64,000 nt of DNA from Camarhynchus parvulus (Eukaryota; Chordata; Aves; Passeriformes; Thraupidae), in the NCBI RefSeq assembly GCF_901933205.1, contig NC_044585.1, forward strand, positions 3,658,001-3,722,000, written 5' to 3'. Made by a program: the position numbers and the translations under genes. Positions 11,363-21,768 of the stretch are shown here, in pieces. Within the stretch, counting starts at the first letter, position 1. Each line of letters starts with the position of its first letter. The notes beneath the pieces were generated by a model. It was not told the DNA's origin. It did not search any database and saw only the letters and a program-made list of their open reading frames with translations.

Positions 11363-13187
11363 GTGTGTAGGTGCCCTCGTCCTGGCACAGGTAACCCCAA
11401 ACCTGACTCTGACCACCCTCTGTCTGTCTGTCTGTCCGCAGTGGGCGCAGCCAGCGCCGAGGAGGTCTCGCCCCGGGCTGTGTGGCTGTTCCGTGAAATG
11501 ATCAAGTGCACCCTGCCCCAAAGCCACCCACTGCTGGAATTCAACGACTACGGCTGCTACTGCGGCTTGGGGGGCAGCGGCACTCCCGTGGACGAGCTTG
11601 ACAGGTACAACTCTGCCTTTACAAACCTCTTTCCTTGCTTGTACTTTCCTGCTTCAACTTCATCTCAGCTGGCCCTGCCTATGAACGTTTACAAAACTCT
11701 CTGGCTGCTGTGAAGGAAGCTTTCTTTCACAGATGGATTCAGGGGGAAAAGGATGTGTGCTATCACACCTAGATGCCTTATTACTAAGATAAAATGTAAT
11801 TACAGTAGCTCTTCTCTTCTATGGCAGCAGAGTGTGCTCATTCCAGCATTTTTTTTTGCAGCAGCAGTGCTGTGCCAGCAGCTCTGCACACTCTGCCTGG
11901 TGCTTGACCATCACCACGTACAGGCTGGGCTGCAAAATGCTAGGAAATGGCATGGGAAATGTAGAGACACACAAATCTGGCAGCCAAGTCTTGGATTGTG
12001 TTGGCTGAGAGCTTGTGAGCTACCAGGCACTGAGAGGAAGTGTAGGGTAAACACTGGCTTTGGCTTTCCCTGTGCCCAATAGACAACTGTGAAGATGCTC
12101 CCATAAGTACTCATTTACCAGACACCTCTTGGACCATGAGCTGGCACAACTCTATCCCTTTGAGGTCCTTTGTGTCTGCCCTCTTATTGCTGGGTATCTT
12201 TCTTTCTTTTTTTTTTTTATTGTCAAGAGCCTTGTCAAAGCAAATCTAACATATTCATGTGTCTTACAGGTCAGTTGAGCCTGTGATTCTGGTGTTTTCT
12301 AACCTTTTTCTCCTTGCTTCCCAGGTGCTGCCAAGCCCATGATAACTGCTACTCCAAGGCAATGAAAATGGAATCCTGCAAATTCCTCCTGGACAACCCC
12401 TACACTAAGCTGTACCACCACAGCTGCTCTAATGGGCAGATCACATGCAGCAGTACGTCCATTTCCACTTCACTCCAGATCTTCTCCAGCCTTTCTTAGG
12501 AAAGAGCAGGGCTGTGTTACACTCACACCTCGGCGGCAGGAAGGCACAGTGCAAGTTCTTGCCAGGGGCCTTGGTCGTTAGAAAGAGGGCACCTCACACA
12601 GGCACTGGAATGAATATTCTCTGTATAGCCCACAATTCAAAGTTTGTGAAGATATATGGTACAACAGAATATAGAGAAGCCTGTCTAGTCTTCAGGGGAT
12701 TGGGTACTTTTCTGTGAGGCCTTCTAATGGCAGTATGTAAGAGACCAGCATGTTAACTTGGCATTGTTATAGAGTTTCTGAACCTCTGATGAATAGTGGA
12801 GACTTTATAGGACTCTGGAATGGAGGTAACGAGCAGAGAGGTTGGCAAATAAAGCTGCAGGGAAGGCAAGAAGGGGCAAGGAGAGAGATGGCTTGGCTAG
12901 AACACACAGCTTTTGGGGCACTGGGTTAGTGGGCAGAAGCCTGTGCACCCCCAGAACAATGGCAGCAGTGAAATGGGCACACCTGACCGCAGAAATGCCA
13001 GCCCGAGCCTCTGCAGCGCCTGGCGAAGGAGCCGCGGGCTCTGACCGCTCCTCTCTCTCCTCCAGGCAAGAACAGTGAGTGCGCCGCGTTCATCTGCAAC
13101 TGCGACCGCACCGCTGCCATGTGCTTCGCCAAGGCGCCCTACAACCCCGAGCACAAGGAGCTGGACACCGACAAATACTGCAAATAG
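11329..13187 (+). CDS. PLA2G1B: PLA2G1B, pancreatic phospholipase A2 (group IB)
   Basis: A complete four-exon gene: 11329-11362, 11442-11604, 12325-12452 and 13066-13187. It gives 148 residues, the length I recall for human PLA2G1B. The enzyme is a secreted, calcium-dependent esterase that cuts the sn-2 acyl bond of phospholipids in the gut. Residues 1-16 or so are a signal peptide ([17 protein letters not shown]). A short propeptide ends in Arg22, so trypsin cleavage would leave AVWLF as the mature start. The calcium loop [13 protein letters not shown], the active-site CCQAHDNCY with its His-Asp, and the second catalytic aspartate in CNCDR are all intact. There are 14 cysteines, enough for seven disulfides, and the pancreatic loop ([10 protein letters not shown]) marks group IB. 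No lesion was seen. Confidence 0.97.
11442..11604 (+). CDS. PLA2G1B: PLA2G1B exon 2, propeptide and calcium loop
   Basis: The acceptor is CCGCAG and the donor GTACAA. The exon encodes the signal peptide end, the propeptide ending SPR, the mature start [11 protein letters not shown], and the calcium-binding loop [13 protein letters not shown], and ends inside the arginine codon before the active-site cysteines. Confidence 0.96.
11605..12324 (+). other. PLA2G1B: PLA2G1B intron 2
   Basis: A 720-nt intron with a short poly(T) run near 12208. Nothing else was recognised in it. Confidence 0.85.
12325..12452 (+). CDS. PLA2G1B: PLA2G1B exon 3, active-site histidine
   Basis: The acceptor is TTCCCAG and the donor GTACGT. 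The exon encodes [12 protein letters not shown], with the catalytic His-Asp pair, and then the pancreatic loop [10 protein letters not shown] and [12 protein letters not shown]. Confidence 0.96.
12453..13065 (+). other. PLA2G1B: PLA2G1B intron 3
   Basis: A 613-nt intron with a pyrimidine tract CTCCTCTCTCTCCTCCAG at its 3' end. Nothing else was recognised. Confidence 0.85.
13066..13187 (+). CDS. PLA2G1B: PLA2G1B exon 4, second catalytic aspartate and stop
   Basis: The exon encodes [20 protein letters not shown] through DTDKYCK and TAG (13185-13187). The aspartate of CNCDR completes the His-Asp dyad of secreted phospholipases A2. The local GC content is clearly higher than in exons 1 and 3 because it abuts the downstream GC-rich island. 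Confidence 0.96.
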
Positions 13188-13230
13188 TCACTCTCGTGTG
13201 GCTCAGGGCGGCCGCAGGCCAAAATACACA

Positions 13231-13236
13231 AATAAA
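13231..13236 (+). terminator. PLA2G1B: AATAAA poly(A) signal of PLA2G1B
   Basis: Canonical AATAAA 44 nt past the stop codon, giving a very short 3' UTR, as is usual for this gene family. Confidence 0.8.
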
Positions 13237-13239
13237 TAA

Positions 13240-13760
13240 CCTAAACCGATAATCGGGGCCGCTGCTCACCGCCGCGCTGAGGGGACGGGGCGGCGGGCGG
13301 GGAGTGAGGGAAGGAGGGAAGGAGGGAAGCCCCGCCCCGCCCCCTCTACCCGCGGCCCTGTGTGGCGCGTGAGGCGCCTCCGCGTTCTCTGATTGGCCCT
13401 TGGAGGCGGCGGGGGCGGGGCGCACCTGCCCAGGGCCTCGAGTGCCCCGCCCCGCCCCTCAGGTAGACGCGGGCTGGGGCTGCTGAGGGTGGGGCTGCGG
13501 CTTCCCGCCCTCACCCTCCCGGGGCTCCTCGGAGCGACCGTCCCTGCCCGCCCTCACCCTCCCGGGGCTCCTCGGGGCGACCGTCCCTGCCCGCCCTCAC
13601 CCTCCCGGGGCTCCTCAGGGCGCCCTTCTCCCTCTCCCTCACGACCGCCCTCACTCTCCCGGGACTCCGGCGGGCGCCCTTCAAGCCTTCCCTCAGCCGC
13701 CCTCGCCTCCGGCTGCCCACGCGTTAGCCACAGCACAGCTGTCCCTCGTCCCCGGGGCAT
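13240..13760. promoter_or_regulatory. Orphan GC-rich island with GC boxes and CCAAT box
   Basis: About 500 bp of very GC- and CpG-rich DNA starting right behind the PLA2G1B poly(A) signal. It holds several CCCCGCCCC or GGGGCGGGG boxes around 13287-13460 and an inverted CCAAT (ATTGG) at about 13391, the pattern of a housekeeping-type promoter. The two known genes around it face each other tail to tail, so neither should start here. A donor-like CAG/GTAGAC follows at about 13460. No protein was recognised downstream, so a non-coding RNA is as likely as a small gene. Confidence 0.55.
13505..13680. repeat. 43-bp GC-rich minisatellite, about four units
   Basis: Units start with CCGCCCTCACCCTCCCGGGG at 13505, 13548 and 13591 (period 43), with a more diverged fourth unit at 13645 after a short insertion. 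The first three units differ at only a few positions, so the array is recent. It lies in the orphan GC-rich island. Confidence 0.85.
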
Positions 13761-16722
13761 CGCTGCGTGAGGGTCTTGAGCCCTTTGGTGCTCCTTTCTC
13801 TTGAGGATCTCTGTGTGCTTACCCTGAGGAGCCCTTCCCCTGTTCCCAGTCAGGAGCTGCAGAGAAGGAGGTAATGTCAGCCTGGAAGGGAGGGAGCCCC
13901 TCTGAGGGACATTATCTGCCCCACTTTCCCAGCCCTGCCAAGGTCCTGTGCCAAAGCTGCCCCCCACCCTTGGTACGGGTTTTGCTGGCAGATGTTTTTG
14001 GAGGTGTGGGTGAACTCCCACAGGGACAGGGTCTACACACACCCCCTGCTTGCTGGCAGGGCATGAGGAAGGTTCATCATCAGAGTGAACTGTAACCAAA
14101 CGTGGAGCAGACCCCAAGGATCTGAGAGTGCTCTGAAATGAGAAACAAGTGGAGAAGGAAGAAGCTGGCTTGGTAATGTTATTGGAAGGTACTTGCAATG
14201 CCTTCCTTCTGAAAGTAAATGTATCTTTGAGAGCATTAGAATGATATTGAGAAAGGATAGTGAATTGCATTTAGTTCTTCTTTTCCTTGAAAAGGGGAAG
14301 GGAGTGTGTCACAGCCAGATATTCCATTTTATGGTAGATTTAGGCCTGGTTTTGTACCAGTATTCGTTGTTTATTTTTCCTCAGGTGTTTGTGTATGTGA
14401 ATTTTCTGGAAACACTGAGTGCTTGGAGTCCTCCACAGAAATCTTGAGGATCCTGGATGCGATCCTGTCATATGGCCAAAATGAATCATTCTTAGGGCTG
14501 CAAGAGCAAGATGAGGTCTCTTGTACTCGCTCACTAGCTTAGATTCTCTGAAATTATTGTTTGTAGAACAGTAAAGCTCCTAAGTAAATGTTACTAAAAT
14601 CCCCTTGTGATAAACCTCATTGTAGAGAAAAAAAGTAAAATATCATCACTATCTGGAAGGAACACTGCACTTTTGAGCTGTATTATCACAAGTAGGGAAG
14701 ATTGCTGGGGTGCATTGGAAGCATTTCAGAAACTCAGTATGAATTTTGCCTGTAACAGGAACTCTAGATTTGAGGTGAGCAGTATATCTACTCCTGGCAT
14801 TCAGCATTTGGAGCATGCTAGCATTCTGTAGATAAACCCCATAGACAGATAAAGGCTCAAATTGATTCCGTATCTGTCTTGTTCCATACAGATTTTATAA
14901 GCCTGCACTTATATTTGGTCCCTTGATCACGCTTCTCATTTCCATGCTGCTTTGGTGGTGTGAAAAACCCTCCATTAAACCCAAACATTCCCCATCCATG
15001 GGGAGCCTTCCCACATAATGCAGAGTGTCAGGCCCTAATGAACAGCACAGGTGGGGAGGCTGAAGGGGTTGTGCAGAGCTGCTCATTAGGGCTTTGAGGA
15101 ACGTTGTGGGAAGAGTAAGAGCAGGGCTGGTGACTGCTTGAACTGCCAGCGTAGGGGAGTACAAGGAATGTGTGAAGATCTACCATGCTGGTCTCTACTT
15201 CTGTTCCAAAGCACAAAGGGGTTGCCTGGAATGCCAGGTATCCCTGTGCTCAGCAAGGGGGAGCTCTGAGACCCTACACAGCACCACAGCTGGTGCATGG
15301 GATGCTGGAGGGAGAGCAGCTCCCTGGGCTCACTGCAGAAGTGAAGCCTCAGTCTCTTATCTTTTCTCTATTGTTGTTCTCTGTGCCAAGATTTTTCACT
15401 CTCTGCAGGGAGAGCTGAATTACTCCTAACTACATGGGCATTGCACAGATGAAAAAGAGTGCTCCAGCTGAGGTGAGACGTGCAGAGAGCAAACAGTTCT
15501 GCTGATGGTAATGATCCTGTGCCAGTTTCTGTTTGGGCCTGGAGACCAATTCCAGACACTCGCACTGTTGCTCATCCTCTTCAGGCTCAGCTTCTTTTTT
15601 TCTCTGCCATTGTCTGGTTAGTGGTGCAGAAGGGAAGAAGTACACTGGGGTACCTTTCCTTGGGAAGGGAGATGGCAGGGAGCTGCACACAGAATTGCAG
15701 GAACAGTCTGGAACAGTGGTTTTAAAGCCCATCTGGCTTGACTCTGCTGTTTCCCTGTCTGCTGCAAAGGTTGGGAAAGGGCAACATCCAAGGCAGTCAC
15801 AGGGGAAAAAGCACACTCTAGATGGTGGATTTAGTCACCTTCACTCCACTGAACCTCCCAAGTTCTGCACGCCCAGGGTTTTGGGTCATTTTCCAGAAGT
15901 GATGAACAAGCAGATGTGTCAGTAGGAGCAATCTGACTGTAAGATGTGGGAGGCTGCACTTACACCACAGGCACCAAACCCTCTGGGCCGTTGCATTCTG
16001 TGCTGCCCTCACTGGAGCTCAGCATGTGAAATACCTTCCTCACACTGCTGGACTCAATTACAGATGGCTCTGAGAATTTGCCCAGAAACAATGACAAGAT
16101 TTGCCAAATAGGAAGTAACTTTTATTTGCTTTGGGTAACTCCAACCCCATTTTCAGGGGAGCAGAAGAAAAATCCATTATAAGGTACTCTCAGCTCCTCT
16201 ATCCAAGCTTCAGGAAGAACAGCTGTAAGAAAAAGAGAAGAGCAAAAGCTGTTGATTCAGCTAATTTCATGTCATGGCTTTTGGTGTAGGAATTTTAGGC
16301 TCTCTCAGGAATTTCTCATGTGAGCAAACTTAATGGTGTCTTCAGGAATATGTTAAGAACTGAAGTGCTCTGATCCTGTTCTAAAAGAGGTCAATTTTAA
16401 TAGTGCTGGATCAACTTAGCAGAAAAAAGAAGGAACTTCTTAATCTCAGCCTCATATAGTTGTTGTACATATGCTCATTATCATATAGTAATAAACCATG
16501 CACAGGAAATTTACTGTTACTTTCATTTATTCTGAGTCATTGTCCTGGTGGCTTAAAAGTACAATTGGGGTAATGACTCATCTGAGAGTGATGCTGAAGG
16601 GACACCCTGACTCCTCTCCCACAGGCTCAGGAGCAGAACAGGAGAGCAAGCAGGGGTAGATGTGAGAGCTTTAGTTACCTGTCACAGAACTCATTCCAAG
16701 ATCTGTTTTAGACTGCTTGCCA
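13761..16722. other. PLA2G1B-SIRT4 interval, no recognised gene
   Basis: About 3 kb without a supported gene. A possible exon begins after TTTTTCCTCAG at 14384; its open frame to 14542 includes ESSTEILRILDAILSYG, which matches no family I know, and it has no convincing donor. A minus-strand AATAAA lies near 16120. No transposon was identified. Confidence 0.5.
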
Positions 16723-17293
16723 ATGCTCCTACACTTCAAAATGCTGGCTCTACTGGCACTGAACCTGCAGCCTCTGGTTTTGACACAGCAATGTTGTGTA
16801 AGATTCATGGAGGGGGAAAAGATGATGTGGATAGTGAGAAACTCAGCCCCAGCTCCTCTGCTAAGGAGGCATCAGTGTCTCTTCTTGCAGGGAAAGCCCC
16901 TACATGAGAACATGGTGTATGCGGAGAGATTGCTTTAGGCATGATTTCTGCAACAGCTTTGGTTGGTGGGACAGCTGTACTGTGACAGGACTGCTAGAGA
17001 TGGAGAGAGATCTGTGAGTTTCTGCCAAGCAGCAGAAACCTGAGTCATTGGAAAGTGGAGTCACCATTCAACATGAGCAGAATGCAGGTGGGAGTCCTGA
17101 ACTGTTCTTTCTTGGCTTCAAAGTGAAGCTGTCTCTCCTCTAACCCAATACAGCCAAAACTTGAAATGTGTTAGGCATCTTAATGCCCTCTGCCTTCTGC
17201 AGAAATTGGATGCCTTATGTATGCCTTAGATTCTCTGCTTTATTTGCTCGCTCCTGGCATGGATTTGAATCAACAACAAAGCAAAAATGAACT
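16723..17293 (+). other. Candidate secreted PLA2-like gene or relic
   Basis: Three pieces with good splice signals. Piece A (16723-16797) encodes a leader-like MLALLALNLQPLVLTQQ and ends at donor GTAAGA. Piece B (16891-17013) follows TCTTCTTGCAG and ends at donor GTGAGT; in one frame it reads CFRHDFCNSFGWWDSC. Piece C (17203-17293) follows CCTTCTGCAG, joins B in frame and ends in TGA. C-x-x-H-D-x-C is the active-site core of secreted phospholipases A2, and the PY...C-x-R-H-D...GW spacing faintly recalls conodipine-type PLA2s. Against it: A joins B one base out of frame, so this is either a broken copy, a wrong first exon or coincidence. It lies 3.5 kb past PLA2G1B, but the resemblance to PLA2G1B is confined to that motif. 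Confidence 0.25.
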
Positions 17294-19082
17294 TTGCATC
17301 CTGTGGTCAGCTGTCCTTGCTTTGCTATTTGACCTTTTAGCAGATGACTGTGGCATCCTTGTTTCCAACTGCTTGTTACAGTTCTTGTCAAAATATTAGT
17401 CCAGGATATGTTACTTGAAGTAGGAGGGGGCACTTGGAAAACCCCAACAATTCAATCCCTCAGAGCTAGAAGGGGGGAGTGGTAGTTTCATGAAGAAGGT
17501 CAGGTCAAAAAGTTAGTGTTCTAGTTTGTGCCAGGTTCTGTATTTTACTCTGTGGACAGTTTGATACAGCTTAAAATACCATCCTGAGGATCAACAAAAA
17601 ATTACTACCCAGTAGTGATGGATCTCTTGTTAGGAGTGTGGAAATTGCACTTTTCAACAGAGATTACCTCCCAAGGGACACCTATTGTACAGATTTAATT
17701 GTATTTCTCTCTTAATTCATCAGCTGCTAGTAATTACAACCTGCATTTTTGCAATGGAAAAAAAAATCTAAACTGGCTATTGAGAATGTACTTAAATAAA
17801 TCATGGGAGGGAGAAAAAACAATGCAAATAGTCTCAATCTTCTAAACAATTTTAATTGATTCCTTAGCTCTTCATTAATTAAATAACCTCTTCAAAAAAT
17901 GCATTCTGGAAAATGTAGTGGCCTCACTGGAAGTAGTGCTGGTCAGATTAGCTTCAAGTAACTCCTCTGGCTTCTCAACAATGTTTAATTTTTAAAGGGG
18001 TCAGATAGGAAGCAGTTTAATTTCTCAACTAACAGTTGAGAGAAATGCTGACTTCCCCTCCTTGCTGGAAGACAGCAGCCTTATAGCCTGTGCTTCCAAA
18101 TAATCTGTTACAAGAGCAGTGTTCTTGTTCAGTTTCTATTTTGAACCTTTTTTAAGTGACCATTGCAGTTCCTCTTGCCTCCTTTTCCTCTTTGCACACT
18201 CTACAGTATCTCACCAGTGACACTGGATCCCCAGCAGTGTCCCACATCGCCCTCCTGTGCTACAGCCTCAAATTACCTGCTCAAAATCCCTGTCCCCCCC
18301 TTCTCCTCTGGAGACAATTATAAAAAAGGTTTTTTGTCCTCAGACATGGTACAAAATTATCCTGTCCCAGTGAATGAGAAGGCACTGTTTAAAGGCAAGG
18401 TAAGGCAGAAAAGTACTTTTTTTTTTCATCCTCATTCTGTTTCCTGATACGTGGAGATGGTTTCAGTGGAGAGCACTGGTGAGGCTGACACGTGTGGGGC
18501 TTGCTGCCCTCTCCTGGTGTCCTCAGCTGCCGTGCACTGCATCCCACAGCTGCCTCTTGGATTGGAGTTTTCCCCTTTCTGAGATGAGTCCTGCAGGAGA
18601 GGAAGAAAGAAGCTCCTTTATCGACTGAATGGATTATTTTAAACAGCAGTGTTTGATTAGGATTAGCTGGGGCAATTCAATCAGGAACAGCTTTTGAATT
18701 GTCAGTTGCAAAGGCAATGGTTGTGATCAGGTTCTGTGGAACTACAGGTGATCCCCTGTAGCTTCCTGATAGTAACAAATGGATTGGAATTCTACACTAC
18801 TGAGTCTTCTGGATACTCCTACCCAATTCTCTGGGAGTGCTAGCACTTAGTATGTTTTTTGTTTATGATCATGGGAAACAGTATCATGGCCCATCAGAGC
18901 AGACCAATTACAGATTAAAATTTACAGCCACCTTTTGGTGCAGTGAGGGAACATTTTCTCAGTCTCAGCATTTGCCAGGAATCCATATTCCTACCCTGAA
19001 AGGTGACTGAGCAGGAAAGGTACTCACTCACCTTGTAAAAATAACTTAAATCCTGCTAGCTACTGAAGCTCAGCTGGTTGGG
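17294..19082. other. 3' flank of SIRT4 (minus strand), poly(A) site not found
   Basis: Sequence past the SIRT4 stop codon, read on the minus strand. No clear minus-strand AATAAA was found close to the stop, so the length of the SIRT4 3' UTR is unknown. A plus-strand AATAAA at about 17795 could serve the candidate gene just upstream. Nothing else was recognised. Confidence 0.5.
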
Positions 19083-19235
19083 TCATGTGCAGACAATCAA
19101 AGGCAGCAGCTCTCCACAGCGGGAATTCAGCTTTAAGGATGCAAAGTGATCCAACCTGGTGGGCCCAATGTTAAGGACTGCAATTGGCAGCTTCTTCTCC
19201 TGGGCAGCAAGAGCAAACCTGTAACCAGAGTACAC
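19083..19235 (-). CDS. SIRT4: SIRT4 last coding exon
   Basis: Read on the minus strand, the exon follows CTCCTGCAG and encodes [31 protein letters not shown] and [17 protein letters not shown], then TGA at 19085-19083. It forms the end of the Rossmann fold, with the NIGPTR stretch that contacts NAD in the family. The exon is intact. Confidence 0.94.
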   Translation of the reverse strand: MYSGYRFALAAQEKKLPIAVLNIGPTRLDHFASLKLNSRCGELLPLIVCT

Positions 19236-21762
19236 CTGCAGGAGTACCAGAAAACAAAATTACAGGCAGCTTAGGCAAAAGAAGAGTTACAGAAAGGAAT
19301 AAAATAGCTGCCATTGGCAATGGGAAAAGGGATGTACAAACATGCTGTGTTAGGCAGCTGCACTGAGCTCAGGTAGGAAATGTCTTCATTCAGGAGTGCA
19401 CAGAATAGAACAGCTTTTAATCTCTGTCAATGAAGGATTTGTAGTTTCATAGAAACTGAATCTTCAGAGCAGATTGAAGGGAAATGTCCTTGTCTTTTAG
19501 TAAATCACTGCAGCAGTTTTTATTAGTTATCACAGGTACTTAAATGCTGCACTTTGATGGTTCCTGCATGGCCCAGCTAAGGTAGTACAAGAACAAACCT
19601 AAGGCATTTCAATCATTCCTGTACAGAGGATTATAAGCTTAAGAAGTGCAAGATTAAGGAATTTGTATCCAGTATCCTGAAGCCAAGAGAATCACAATCA
19701 GGCAGCCTTGGTTTTATCTCCTTCTGGGAGGTGTTAAGAGCAAGGTTTTTTTTATGTAATAGAACTTGTTCCTGGAAAAAAATTATCTTACATAAACACC
19801 ATTACAAAAGCTTCTATGGGTTTAGAAGCCCCTGTTGTTTAGCTACCTTACCTTATAGATAAGAGGCTAGTGGAGACAACATTGTGATACAAAGGACAAT
19901 CCCAAGCAGCAGAGATATTTCAGCTCTCTTATTGAGAATTTTATAAAGAATGAGAGGTCCTAAAACCTGGTATTTTACACAGTGTGCCATGAGGTCTAAA
20001 AAGCTACTAAAGGCTAAAAATTTCAGGTAAAAACGTGTGAGGAATGAATTTTATCAGGTATCTTGCCTTTATGGACAATTGTGACCTGATGGAGGAGGCA
20101 GCAGAGAGAGGTCTGAATGAAGGTATTTACAGCAGCATGAAGTAGACCAGCAAAGAGTGACAGGGAAGCCCAAACAGGTCACCCATAAAGCCAGATTCCA
20201 AACACAGTAAAAATAAAATACAAAGAAGCCCTGCAAATGCTGGTCTGACCCACAAGCCATTTGTAGTCCATAAGCTGTGGGACCAAGGATCATTGCAGGC
20301 AGAGTAGCAGAGAAGCAGGAATGCAGTTTGGGAGGCAGACCTACTTACCTGCATAGAGGATCCTGCTATCAGCATGGAGTCTGATTCTGCCAGGCGCTGG
20401 TGTACAAAACTGACTTTTTCCTGGCTCACTGTGTCTCCAAAGAAGGTCACATCAGGCTTCAGGATCCCACCACACTTACGGCAGGCTGGGACTTGGAAAT
20501 TGCGCACCTGCTCGTCCGTCAGGAAGACATCCCCATCTGGAGCCACCCCAAAGGCTTCAGCTTTCCAAGTGGGATTCAGAGCTTCAAAGTGCTCCTGGAG
20601 CTCAGAACGCAGGATTCGGTCTCCACAGGCCAAGCAGAAAACCCTGAAATTCAGAGTAAAGTCTTAATGGAGAGTTTCATGTCAGCTGAAGATCTGGAGT
20701 CTCTAACTTGTTCCTTAGGAAGCTTGTCGTGATTTTCCACATTTATTTACCAAATAGTACAGGTCAAGGAGATGTCTTTCTACTCTGTTGCTGTGTAAGA
20801 AGGCTCTAGAGGAAGTGCTTTCAACCCCGCCATGCATCCTCTCTCTCAGTTCATGCTGTGCTTTTTCATCTAGAAATTTCAGGTGATCCCAGACAGGCTG
20901 TGATGGCCCTTCTCCAGTACACATATCCCATGCAATTCTGGCCCTATCCGCTCTGCTTAAGGTGGATAATCCTTGTATCCTCATGATCCCCTTGTTCTTG
21001 TTACTAAGAAGATATTTGCTGTACCAAGGAAAGGGGAAATGGATCCAACTAATTCTCCACAAAATCAAGTGGTGGTCATATTTCTTAAATACTGTGCTGT
21101 GGACAGCACTGGGTTGTGATCCTTTTCTCCAGCCCAGCCCAATACCACCTTTGTGCCTGTCATCTCCAGGATTTCAGCGTGGACATTTTGCCTCCTTTCT
21201 CAGCAGCTGACACTGCAGCTGTGTCAGTCAGCACTGACAGCCCCCAGTGCCAGCAGCTGTACCTGTGTGTGCAGCCATGCAGCTCCGTCATGCGCTGGCT
21301 CCCAGCTTTGGTGTGAAGGGCATCCACATTCTGGGTCACCAGCCAGTGCAGCTTGCCCAGCTTCTCCCAGTCCCTCAGCACCAGGTGTGCCTTGTTTGGC
21401 TGGTGGGAGGAGAACTGGGGCCAGCCCACGAAGTTCCTTGCCCAGTAGCGCTGCCGGGCGCTGGCGCTGCGGACGAACTCGGCGTGCTGGACGGGCCGTC
21501 TGTCTGTCCTGGCATAGAGCCCCACGCCCTCAGAGCGTTAATCGGGGATCCCTGACTCCGTGGAGATTCCAGCTCCAGTCATTACAAACAGCCTCTTGGA
21601 GTTAGAAACAAAGCGCTGCAGCTCCTCCACTTCTGCAGGATCTGGGGGAAGACAGGCTGGCACGAAAGTCAGGTTTGGAGAGGCTCTGGATACAGAACGG
21701 GATCTGCAATGATGCAGTCTGACAGCTCTGAAAATGCCACACCACTTCCTGGCAGAGAACAT
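19083..21762 (-). CDS. SIRT4: SIRT4, mitochondrial sirtuin, with in-frame stop codon
   Basis: SIRT4 is a mitochondrial NAD-dependent lipoamidase, deacylase and ADP-ribosyltransferase that restrains glutamate and fatty-acid oxidation. Coding exons are 21762-21263, 20643-20349 and 19235-19083, joined in frame to 316 codons with the final stop, one residue longer than human SIRT4. The start is the ATG at 21762, three codons into an exon whose acceptor is TTGCCTTTTAG. The basic N-terminus fits a mitochondrial presequence. Sirtuin landmarks are present: [12 protein letters not shown], catalytic histidine in TQNVDALH, zinc cysteines CLAC and [15 protein letters not shown], and the ending RCGELLPLI. 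Codon 75 (21540-21538), tyrosine in the family motif GIPDYRSE, is TAA. The reading frame resumes unchanged after it and no other lesion was seen. As written, the protein stops after 74 residues and lacks the catalytic histidine. Confidence 0.92.
19236..20348 (-). other. SIRT4: SIRT4 last intron
   Basis: Minus-strand intron with donor GTAAGT and acceptor CTGCAG. No further element was recognised. Confidence 0.85.
20349..20643 (-). CDS. SIRT4: SIRT4 middle coding exon, zinc module
   Basis: The acceptor is TGAATTTCAG and the donor GTAAGTAG. The exon encodes [59 protein letters not shown] and ends IAGSSMQ. Both CxxC pairs of the zinc module are present, along with the GSSMQV start of the NAD-binding loop. 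Confidence 0.96.
20644..21262 (-). other. SIRT4: SIRT4 intron
   Basis: Minus-strand intron of 619 nt, donor GTACAG and acceptor TTTCAG. No further element was recognised. Confidence 0.85.
21263..21762 (-). CDS. SIRT4: SIRT4 first coding exon with TAA at codon 75
   Basis: The exon encodes the start [34 protein letters not shown] and [12 protein letters not shown], then [60 protein letters not shown] and ELHGCTH. The stop replaces a single tyrosine, TAC or TAT to TAA. Conservation on both sides of it is equally strong. Confidence 0.93.
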
Positions 21763-21768
21763 GTTCAG

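Noticed and set aside
13554..14270. 238-codon minus-strand open frame
   Set aside because: Half of it runs through the 43-bp minisatellite and gives a repetitive Arg/Glu/Gly sequence. No splice or homology support.
16798..16890. Treating the PLA2-like pieces as an intact protein-coding gene
   Set aside because: The leader piece joins the motif piece one base out of frame and no alternative donor fixes it, so only a low-confidence candidate is reported.
21523..21525. GTG start at 21525 as a real SIRT4 start
   Set aside because: It only appears because the frame reopens after the TAA. Such a product would lack the NAD-binding GAGIS motif and the presequence, and GTG is not a normal nuclear start.
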